From positions 62,001 to 126,000 of the forward strand of contig CAWILT010000001.1 in NCBI GenBank assembly GCA_963837025.1: 64,000 nt of DNA, read 5' to 3'. Under the pieces are notes generated by a model. That model was not told the origin of the DNA, ran no database searches, and saw only the letters and a program-made list of their open reading frames with translations. Positions 17,799 through 24,152 of the stretch are shown piece by piece. Source of the DNA: JALZUV01 sp963837025 (GTDB taxonomy: Bacteria; Pseudomonadota; Alphaproteobacteria; Rickettsiales; JALZUV01). Position 1 is the stretch's first letter. Every line of letters starts with the position of its first letter. The position numbers were made by a program, and so were the translations under genes.

Positions 17799-18131
17799 AT
17801 GGATTTAGAAAACGCAATTAACGCCTTTGCCGCACTCTCTCAGGAAACACGGTTAAAGGTCTTTAAAATACTTATTGAATATGGTCGCACTGGTGCAGCT
17901 GCGGGAACGATTAGTGATCGCCTTGGTATTCCGCATAACACACTTTCGTTTCACTTATCTCACCTCACTCAGGCAGGGCTAATTACCGCCCGTAAAGAGG
18001 GGCGCTCTATGATCTACGCAGCCAACTGTGATTCCATCGAAGACCTGATCGGCTATCTGCGTGAAAACTGCTGTACCCTTGAAGAAGGGTGCGACACCGA
18101 TTGCAAACCAATAAAACGAGGTAAAAAATGA
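17799..18131 (+). CDS. arsR: ArsR-family arsenite-responsive repressor
   Basis: A 110-residue ArsR/SmtB winged-helix protein. The HTH recognition region is IPHNTLSFHLSHLTQAGL (about 44-61). It lacks the ELCVCDL metal site of plasmid ArsR; instead the C-terminus has C91, C92 and C98, the same CC-x5-C spacing described for Acidithiobacillus ferrooxidans ArsR (C95, C96, C102). It therefore probably releases DNA when As(III) binds at the C-terminal site. No ribosome site precedes the ATG, fitting a leaderless message. The stop overlaps the next start by 4 bases. It is the first gene of a four-gene operon. Confidence 0.9.
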   Translation: MDLENAINAFAALSQETRLKVFKILIEYGRTGAAAGTISDRLGIPHNTLSFHLSHLTQAGLITARKEGRSMIYAANCDSIEDLIGYLRENCCTLEEGCDTDCKPIKRGKK

Positions 18132-18568
18132 CACGACTCCATATTCATGTTTCCGTTGATAATCTGGAACAATCCACCAAATTCTATTCTGCATTATTTG
18201 GTGCAGAGCCAACCAAGCAAAAACCAGACTATGCTAAATGGATGCTAGACGATCCACGTATCAACTTTGCTATTTCTGCCCGTGGTGCAAAAGCAGGGCT
18301 GGATCATCTAGGCATTCAAGCCGAGGATGAATCCGAAATGGCCACGTTGCGTGAGCGTATTAAGCAAGCCGACATGCAGACGTTTGACGAAGGCGAAGCC
18401 ACTTGTTGCTACGCCAAATCCGATAAAACATGGGTACAAGACCCAAGCGGCATCGCATGGGAAACCTATCACTCCATGGGCGAGGCCGAATTCTTTAATG
18501 ATGCTCCAGTCGCAGAGAGTGCTTGCTGCATACCAAAAGCTAGTGAAACCAAAAGCGGATGTTGCTAA
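18128..18568 (+). CDS. arsI: ArsI-type glyoxalase-fold C-As lyase
   Basis: A 146-residue vicinal-oxygen-chelate protein of the ArsI/CadI group. Candidate metal ligands are H5 (or H7), H60 and E112, and the vicinal Cys pair C93-C94 in GEATCCYAKSDKTWV matches the ArsI site that binds trivalent organoarsenicals. Characterised ArsI enzymes split the carbon-arsenic bond of methylarsenite with oxygen and Fe(II), giving As(III). The C-terminus has two further CC pairs (133-134 and 145-146). It sits between arsR and arsC with overlapping ends. CadI-type naming is the alternative; the vicinal Cys pair favours ArsI. Confidence 0.85.
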   Translation: MTRLHIHVSVDNLEQSTKFYSALFGAEPTKQKPDYAKWMLDDPRINFAISARGAKAGLDHLGIQAEDESEMATLRERIKQADMQTFDEGEATCCYAKSDKTWVQDPSGIAWETYHSMGEAEFFNDAPVAESACCIPKASETKSGCC

Positions 18569-19050
18569 TGAGTAAACCTGTTTCTGTTTTGTTTCTTTGC
18601 ACTGGCAATTCCTGCCGCTCCATTATGGCCGAGGCATTACTGGCGCATCATGGTAGCGATCATTTTCTGTCACGCAGCGCCGGAAGTTTTCCAACAGGTG
18701 ATGTACATCCAAAAAGCCTTGCCACATTAAAAGCACGAGGCATAGCCACCACTGGTTACCGCAGCAAAGCGTGGGATGAATTCACCAATCAGCCGATTGA
18801 TATTGTCATCACCGTATGTGATGCAGCAGCCGGTGAATCCTGCCCGATATTCCACGGAAAACCACTTAAGGCGCATTGGGGCGTTCCTGATCCTGCCAAA
18901 TTTGAGGGTAACGCGGAAGAAACCACCAAAGAATTCAGCCGTATTTGCGATTTGCTCGAAAAACGCATCAAAGCACTGATACGCTTGCCGCTACAAAACA
19001 TGGACAAAGAGGAACTCCAGCAGAAACTTAATACCATAGGCACGTTATGA
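18568..19050 (+). CDS. arsC: Arsenate reductase, low-molecular-weight phosphatase type
   Basis: A 160-residue enzyme reducing As(V) to As(III). The P-loop CTGNSCRS (C11, C16) at the N-terminus and a second Cys pair (C84, C92) fit the thioredoxin-coupled ArsC class, which passes a disulfide along three cysteines. I used the ATG at 18568, which overlaps the arsI stop by one base, over an in-frame ATG 9 bases earlier. The arsenite it makes is exported by the Acr3 protein encoded next, which starts within its stop codon. Confidence 0.9.
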   Translation: MSKPVSVLFLCTGNSCRSIMAEALLAHHGSDHFLSRSAGSFPTGDVHPKSLATLKARGIATTGYRSKAWDEFTNQPIDIVITVCDAAAGESCPIFHGKPLKAHWGVPDPAKFEGNAEETTKEFSRICDLLEKRIKALIRLPLQNMDKEELQQKLNTIGTL

Positions 19051-20090
19051 CCGAATCTCCTTCGCCTCTTGGCTTCTTTGAGCGTTATTTATCACTTTGG
19101 GTGGCACTGTGCATTGCCGCAGGTGTTGGACTTGGCATTGCAGTGCCATCGTTATTTCAAACCATCGCCAGCCTTGAATATGCAAGCGTCAATCTTGTGG
19201 TGGCGATATTCATCTGGGTGATGATTTACCCGATGATGGTCAATGTCGATTTTGCCAGTCTCAAAGACGTAGGGCGCAAACCAAAAGGTCTGTGCATCAC
19301 GCTAGTTGTCAACTGGCTTATAAAACCCTTCACCATGGCAGCACTAGGTATTTTATTCTTTGAGCATGTGTTCGCCGGACTCGTAGCACCGGAGACTGCC
19401 AAGGAATATATTGCAGGAATGATTCTGCTCGGCGTAGCTCCATGCACCGCGATGGTATTTGTCTGGAGTCAGATGGTGCGCGGCGATGCAAATTACACGC
19501 TGGTGCAGGTATCCATCAACGATATTATTATGATCTTTGCCTTTGCTCCGCTTGCTGCATTTTTGCTTGGCGTAACGGATATTGTTGTACCGTGGGAAAC
19601 TCTCCTTATTTCTGTTGTTCTATATGTCCTTATTCCTCTGGCAGCAGGTTATGTCACTCGAAAGAATCTGGATAATTCCGGCAACCATCAGCGCATTGCT
19701 CGTTTTACGGAGAAAGTGAAGCCATTTTCGGTCATTGGTTTATTGGCTACTGTTATGCTGTTGTTTGGCTTTCAAGCGCAAACCATCTTGGATAAACCGC
19801 TGGTTATTGCCCTGATTGCCATTCCGCTACTGATTCAAAGCTACGGTATTTTTATCATCGCATATGCTTGGGGATATTTCTGGCGCGTACCGTTTACCAC
19901 CGCTGCTCCAGCTGCACTTATTGGAACATCCAATTTCTTTGAACTGGCTGTAGCGGTTGCAATTAGCTTGTTCGGATTGCACTCCGGCGCAGCATTAGCT
20001 ACGGTGGTTGGAGTGTTGGTCGAAGTGCCAGTGATGTTATCGCTGGTGGCATTTGCCAACCGTACACGCCATAAGTTTCACGCGTCATAG
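19047..20090 (+). CDS. acr3: Arsenite efflux permease, ACR3 family
   Basis: A 347-residue inner-membrane carrier with ten hydrophobic segments that exports arsenite. It has the family's conserved Cys in GVAPCTAMVFVWS (C133) and a Glu in the GTSNFFELAVA segment near residue 298, both essential in studied Acr3 proteins. It overlaps arsC by 4 bases. Its last 6 bases overlap, tail to tail, the stop of the phage tape-measure gene, so there is no terminator between them. Confidence 0.93.
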   Translation: MTESPSPLGFFERYLSLWVALCIAAGVGLGIAVPSLFQTIASLEYASVNLVVAIFIWVMIYPMMVNVDFASLKDVGRKPKGLCITLVVNWLIKPFTMAALGILFFEHVFAGLVAPETAKEYIAGMILLGVAPCTAMVFVWSQMVRGDANYTLVQVSINDIIMIFAFAPLAAFLLGVTDIVVPWETLLISVVLYVLIPLAAGYVTRKNLDNSGNHQRIARFTEKVKPFSVIGLLATVMLLFGFQAQTILDKPLVIALIAIPLLIQSYGIFIIAYAWGYFWRVPFTTAAPAALIGTSNFFELAVAVAISLFGLHSGAALATVVGVLVEVPVMLSLVAFANRTRHKFHAS

Positions 20091-22007
20091 ATTCCTCCGC
20101 GCACGTTCGATGGATCGCGCCATGTCTGCCGCGATCTGTCCTTGGCTTTGCCTGAAGCTACCTGCATCCGGCGTGTGAATATTCATGCTGACATTGACTG
20201 GTGCTGGCATCATGCCATTTGGCATAATATTCATTGGCGAATTGCCAGCAAATGCCAGCTCTGGGCCGCGCTCACCAACCACGCCGAATTGACCGCGTTT
20301 GAGTGTGCCACCATCGGCAAAGAAGCCACCGAAAAAATTGCCGATGCCAGAGAAGATACCACCCAGCCCACTACCGCCACTGCCACCACCTTTGAAAAGG
20401 CCGCCAATCGAGCCAAAGATGCTATCGAGAATGCCGCCCTTGCCGGAGACACCTAAATCCTCCAGCGCAAACTTAATCAATGCGCTGTTAAGGTCGGACA
20501 GGAATCCCTTAAAGAAGTCGCCGAAGCCATCAAAGCTACCACTCATCGCATTTAGCGAATCAGCCATCGAGCTTTCCATGGATTTACCCAGATCAGAAAA
20601 CTCACCTTCGATGGTGTCCGATGTTTTCTCAGTGGCTTTTTCCAGTTTCTCCTGCGCTTGCTCCATGGCGCGACCGAAGGTGTCCTGATTGAGGTGACCT
20701 TTCTCCAGCAGCTTATTCAGCAGAGCCATTTCTTTGTTATAGTTTTCCAGCGGGGTGCGCGTATCTTCGATGATACGCTGCGCGGCACGTTGCAATTCAG
20801 TAAATTTCTCAGTAGCTTTATTGACCTTATCCTGCGTTTTAATTGCGCCACCTTTGCCACCATTCCCGCCTGGCTTTTCAAACAGGCTGTCCAGTGATGC
20901 TTGTTTTTTCGACTGTGCTTCGATGAAGCTGTCGACTGAGGACATCAGCTCCTTATCCAACTCGGCATTGCGCTCCTGCGCGGTTGCCACCATCTCATTA
21001 TAGGCTTCAGACATACTGTCACCGAGAGCTTGCTGAAACGCTTTCTTGGTGTTCTCAAATGACACACCACCTAGCGGATCATCGAAGAATGCTGCAATAT
21101 CACGCCCGAAGGCATCAAATCGCTCACCGATATTGTCAAAGAACGCAGCAATAGCGCGACCCATGCCAACTAGCCGTGCAATGAAGGAATTGACGAATTT
21201 CTCCACGCCAGTGATCATACCCTGAAATCCCAGCTTAATGATCGGGATGGCTTTCGTGATCTGCTCGGCGACCCATTTAATCGCATCGGCAATGCCCTGC
21301 AGCAGAGCGGTCAGTCCAGCATCACCAATGGCTTTGACCAGCTTGGAGAAGCTATCGCCCATGTTGGACAGCGCGACATTCAGCGTATCAGACTGCTCTT
21401 CCATCGCACCAGCAAACTGGACATCACCAATGCTTTGAAGGTAGCCTTCAATCTCGGTGGCATTTTTGCCCACCGTGGTGCTGATCCCCTGAAAGGTGAA
21501 GGTAACCTGATCGCCTTGGGATTTGGATTTAATACCAAACTCTTTCAGACGCTCAAATTCACCCGTGGTCGCATCCGCCACTGCTTCAATCATCTGATTC
21601 AGGCTTTTACCCATCGCCACGGCAGTATTGCCGTAGGAGGTAAGAGCTTCCTCGGATGGTGTTAGCCCCAACGCTTTCAGCTTAATAAACGCATCGGTCA
21701 CTTCCTCCAACTGGAAGGGTGTGGTTGATGCAAACTCCTGAATAAAGCCAAACGCTACTGCTGCATTATCTGCAGAGCCGGTCACCGTGCGAAGCGAGGC
21801 TTCCAGCTTTTCAAACTTGGTGATGACATCCACCACCTGTTTGCCGACAAACACGGTAGCCATCAGCCCACCAAGGCGACTCATTCCACGTCCTAGCTTG
21901 CTGAAACGCTGATCCATTTTGCCCACATTTTGATTGATCTGGGCAAAGGCTTTCTGCGTTTTATTCACTGCTCGAATCGTGAATTTTGTTTCAGCGAATC
22001 CTACCAT
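20085..22007 (-). CDS. Tail tape-measure protein
   Basis: A 640-residue protein with an N-terminal lambda-type tape-measure domain (AVNKTQKAFAQINQN, RLGGLMATVFVGKQV), helical middle with repeated hydrophobic stretches and a Gly-rich C-terminus. Tape-measure length sets tail length, and 640 residues suggests a tail of about 100 nm by the usual 1.5 angstrom per residue rule. It follows the chaperone genes and its start lies inside the end of the frameshifted chaperone product. In a normal phage of this type DUF2460 would be next; here arsenic genes intervene. Confidence 0.88.
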   Translation of the reverse strand: MVGFAETKFTIRAVNKTQKAFAQINQNVGKMDQRFSKLGRGMSRLGGLMATVFVGKQVVDVITKFEKLEASLRTVTGSADNAAVAFGFIQEFASTTPFQLEEVTDAFIKLKALGLTPSEEALTSYGNTAVAMGKSLNQMIEAVADATTGEFERLKEFGIKSKSQGDQVTFTFQGISTTVGKNATEIEGYLQSIGDVQFAGAMEEQSDTLNVALSNMGDSFSKLVKAIGDAGLTALLQGIADAIKWVAEQITKAIPIIKLGFQGMITGVEKFVNSFIARLVGMGRAIAAFFDNIGERFDAFGRDIAAFFDDPLGGVSFENTKKAFQQALGDSMSEAYNEMVATAQERNAELDKELMSSVDSFIEAQSKKQASLDSLFEKPGGNGGKGGAIKTQDKVNKATEKFTELQRAAQRIIEDTRTPLENYNKEMALLNKLLEKGHLNQDTFGRAMEQAQEKLEKATEKTSDTIEGEFSDLGKSMESSMADSLNAMSGSFDGFGDFFKGFLSDLNSALIKFALEDLGVSGKGGILDSIFGSIGGLFKGGGSGGSGLGGIFSGIGNFFGGFFADGGTLKRGQFGVVGERGPELAFAGNSPMNIMPNGMMPAPVNVSMNIHTPDAGSFRQSQGQIAADMARSIERARRNL

Positions 22008-22499
22008 GTTGATTACTCAGTTGTTCTGTTTGAAGTTCAAAAAAAGCGACCCATTCCACAAATTGCCGTGCGTCCATTGCCTCAATTTCGGCAAGTGGAC
22101 GATTCAGGCGAACCGCCAGGGCTAGTTGGTTGCGTCGGAAGGGGTCGGATCGGAGTTTCCCTTGGTAGTTTCCACATCACCAAAGAAATGCGCCTCGATC
22201 TGTTCGGCAATGCGTGACACCACCCGCCAGTCGGACTGATTTAACAATTTATCGCGGTCGGTTAGCGCAAACAGGCGTTTACCATCCTTATCTTTGGCTT
22301 TGACCACGATGATATTGGCAGCTTGCTCAATATTGCTAGCTTTTTTGCCAGCGACTTTCTGCATGCTGTTCACATCTGCCATGGTCATGGGGAAGACATG
22401 AATTTCCAGCGGTTTATCACCATCGCCCCATTCGGGTACGCCGATGATTAGTCTTTCCTGCGTCGCGTAATGAGCAGTAGCACGATCAATAACACTCAT
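21991..22499 (-). CDS. Tail assembly chaperone, -1 frameshift product (GT type)
   Basis: Reading from the start at 22499, a -1 slip on the slippery heptamer at 22155-22161 gives a 169-residue protein: 115 residues shared with the short form plus 54 from the -1 frame. The extra part has no start of its own and contains RRNQLALAVRLNRPLAEIEA and ARQFVEWVAFFELQTEQ, which resembles the T domain (DUF4035-like) of lambda gpGT. It ends just inside the tape-measure gene. In lambda both G and GT coat the tape measure during tail assembly. Low efficiency of slippage is expected. Confidence 0.75.
22122..22499 (-). CDS. Tail assembly chaperone, short form (G type)
   Basis: A 125-residue protein in the zero frame, lying between tail tube and tape measure, where lambda has gene G. 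The sequence is soluble and mixed, ending in a disordered Thr/Ser/Asp-rich tail. Homology to a named family is not obvious from motifs; the call rests on position, length and the slippery site near its end. Confidence 0.75.
   Translation of the reverse strand: MSVIDRATAHYATQERLIIGVPEWGDGDKPLEIHVFPMTMADVNSMQKVAGKKASNIEQAANIIVVKAKDKDGKRLFALTDRDKLLNQSDWRVVSRIAEQIEAHFFGDVETTKGNSDPTPSDATN
22155..22161 (-). other. Slippery heptamer GGGAAAC for -1 frameshifting
   Basis: On the minus strand the message reads G GGA AAC in the zero frame, the X XXY YYZ form needed for simultaneous -1 slippage; lambda G/GT uses GGGAAAG. The zero frame stops at 22122-22124, and the -1 frame stays open to 21991. Confidence 0.75.
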
Positions 22500-22507
22500 A
22501 ATTCCTC

Positions 22508-22900
22508 CTAAGCTACGGTTGATGTTGATAATGCACCGGTACCAGTGAAGCTGAATGATGCTTCGACCAGACCATCAAAGGCGGCACTGTATGAAATGCT
22601 GGTGATGATCACATCGCCAGTCCAATAGGTGTCGCCGCTGTCATCGCCTTCAGGATACATATTGAGTGTGACCGTACCGCCAACGGCTAATGCGCCTTGA
22701 CCGTCCGAGTCGGTTTCATCCCAGAAAGCATCGAAACTGCCAGACCAGCTTTTGATGGTGGCTTGGTTTTTTCGCCATGATGTGCCGATAATTGATGCGT
22801 CGACGGTGTCAGATGTGACCTCCATCGACCATGATTTTACTTCAGCGACCTGGTCTGATCCGGCGTAAACCTTACCTTCGCTGCCCGCGTGAGTAGCCAT
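22508..22900 (-). CDS. Major tail tube protein
   Basis: A 130-residue beta-rich protein of the TP901-1/lambda-V-like tail tube type, with an N-terminal EGKVYAGSDQVAEVKSWSME and repeated Ser/Thr-rich strands. Many copies form the tail tube. It lies between tail terminator and chaperone genes as in lambda. A ribosome site AAGGAG precedes the start, and a hairpin with a T-run lies upstream of it at 22930-22965. Confidence 0.8.
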   Translation of the reverse strand: MATHAGSEGKVYAGSDQVAEVKSWSMEVTSDTVDASIIGTSWRKNQATIKSWSGSFDAFWDETDSDGQGALAVGGTVTLNMYPEGDDSGDTYWTGDVIITSISYSAAFDGLVEASFSFTGTGALSTSTVA

Positions 22901-22929
22901 AGTGATTCTCCTTTAGTTATGGTTGATTA

Positions 22930-22965
22930 AAATAAAAAAGGGCGGCCTCATCTAAGAGACCGCCC
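22930..22965 (-). terminator. Intrinsic terminator inside late operon
   Basis: On the minus strand a GC-rich 10-pair stem with one mismatch (arms 22956-22965 and 22940-22949) and a 6-base loop is followed by TTTTTTATTTT. It lies between tail terminator and tail tube genes. Confidence 0.75.
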
Positions 22966-22991
22966 ATCCAGGGAAAGGCGTTGATTGGGAG

Positions 22992-23435
22992 TTACACCAA
23001 CGTCTGTGGGGTATTTTCTTTCACGGCGTAATGCACCGCATAATTCAGAATGCCAATAGCGAGTGGTTTCTCACCTTCGTCAGAAAATTGAATCTCGGTA
23101 GTAACCAGCATGCTGTCTTTGGCTTTACCACCAATGGTGGGATCACCACCCAGAAGCTGCTCAATCTCTGCAGCCAGCCCATCAATCGTTTCATCAACAT
23201 TGCTGCTGCCTTTAGCATAAATCTCGATCACCAACTGTATCTGCCGTTGCATCGTGCGTGGTTTCGACATCGACTGCTCTAGCAGTGTCTCTTCCTTGGT
23301 GTAAACCAATAGGGCTGGCAACTTCGGGCTATTCAGCGGATAAATCCGTGATTCATACACCGTGTTACCTGCGCTGGTATTTCCAGTGAGTAAAGCAGTC
23401 ACCGCATTGCGGATTTGTGTTCTGGCGTGGCTCAT
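22992..23435 (-). CDS. Tail terminator protein (lambda U-like)
   Basis: A 147-residue protein with an N-terminal ARTQIRNAVTALL helix, P..PALLVYTKEE and a later DSMLVTTEIQF strand, which fit the tail-terminator (gpU/DUF3168-like) group. It caps the finished tail and joins it to the head. It lies between the FII-like joiner and the tube gene, the lambda order. Confidence 0.7.
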   Translation of the reverse strand: MSHARTQIRNAVTALLTGNTSAGNTVYESRIYPLNSPKLPALLVYTKEETLLEQSMSKPRTMQRQIQLVIEIYAKGSSNVDETIDGLAAEIEQLLGGDPTIGGKAKDSMLVTTEIQFSDEGEKPLAIGILNYAVHYAVKENTPQTLV

Positions 23436-23743
23436 AATTTCTCCAATATAATTTCGGTGATGCCTTCGCTATCAGGGCGAATGACCTGCGCCTCATAATC
23501 CTGTCCACCAACGCTAAATTGATCGCCAGTCGCAATTTCAGGGATATCTGCCGTGCGAACTGATAGTATCGGGTTGCTGCCAACCACATCGATGCTCTCA
23601 CCACCGACCATTTCGGTAAATTCCTGCAGCATGCCAGATAAGCTGCGCGGCGACTCACCATCAGGTGTAAAGGTCACCACGCGCCCATCCAGCTTTTGCA
23701 GCAGCGAAAGATCATGCTGCGCCATGTCGTCAATAAATGACAT
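23432..23743 (-). CDS. Head-tail joining protein (FII-like)
   Basis: A 103-residue protein with a helical N-terminus and a beta-rich remainder, of the size and place of lambda gpFII (phage attachment family). It overlaps the next gene by 4 bases and shares one base with the DUF2190 gene. The call rests on position and general fold pattern more than on motifs. Confidence 0.6.
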   Translation of the reverse strand: MSFIDDMAQHDLSLLQKLDGRVVTFTPDGESPRSLSGMLQEFTEMVGGESIDVVGSNPILSVRTADIPEIATGDQFSVGGQDYEAQVIRPDSEGITEIILEKL

Positions 23744-24075
23744 TACAGCCCAACATTCAGCAACAGTTTCGCGGTCGCATCACCCGAAGCTGCAGCCTCA
23801 GCCGCTACACCCACCAGCGTATTACCGGATGCGGTAGTGGTTAGATTGCTGTTGGTACTGTTCCAATAGAGCTTCGCACCTTGCGTGATCGCGCCACTGG
23901 CTTTAGCAACGCTGAACACACCGGAAATATGCACCGCACCGGTTTTGCCATCAGCAATGGCAGTTTTGGCAACCCCGCCAATCGTGCCGATTACCAGAAA
24001 TTCACCGGACGAAACATCTGCGCCCGATGGGGTATAGTTGAGGGTTTTGCCCTCTTGAACATAGTTAGTAGCCAT
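23743..24075 (-). CDS. DUF2190 capsid decoration/fibre protein
   Basis: A 110-residue DUF2190 protein: N-terminal YVQEGKTLNYTPSGADVSSG, central GVFSVAKASG, and GAKLYWNSTNSNLTTTASG near the end. DUF2190 proteins decorate capsids or form small head fibres and follow the major capsid gene, as here. AAGGAGAA precedes the start. Confidence 0.82.
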   Translation of the reverse strand: MATNYVQEGKTLNYTPSGADVSSGEFLVIGTIGGVAKTAIADGKTGAVHISGVFSVAKASGAITQGAKLYWNSTNSNLTTTASGNTLVGVAAEAAASGDATAKLLLNVGL

Positions 24076-24101
24076 AAGATTTCTCCTTTGATTTAGGCAT
24101 T

Positions 24102-24126
24102 AAAAAAGCGGCCTGAAAGCCGCTTT
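24102..24126 (-). terminator. Intrinsic terminator after the capsid gene
   Basis: The minus strand has an 8-pair stem AAAGCGGC / GCCGCTTT (24119-24126 with 24105-24112) and a 6-base loop, followed by a T-run. It lies between the capsid gene end and DUF2190. Confidence 0.75.
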
Positions 24127-24152
24127 GTGGTTAGACTGGTTGAAATTAAGGT

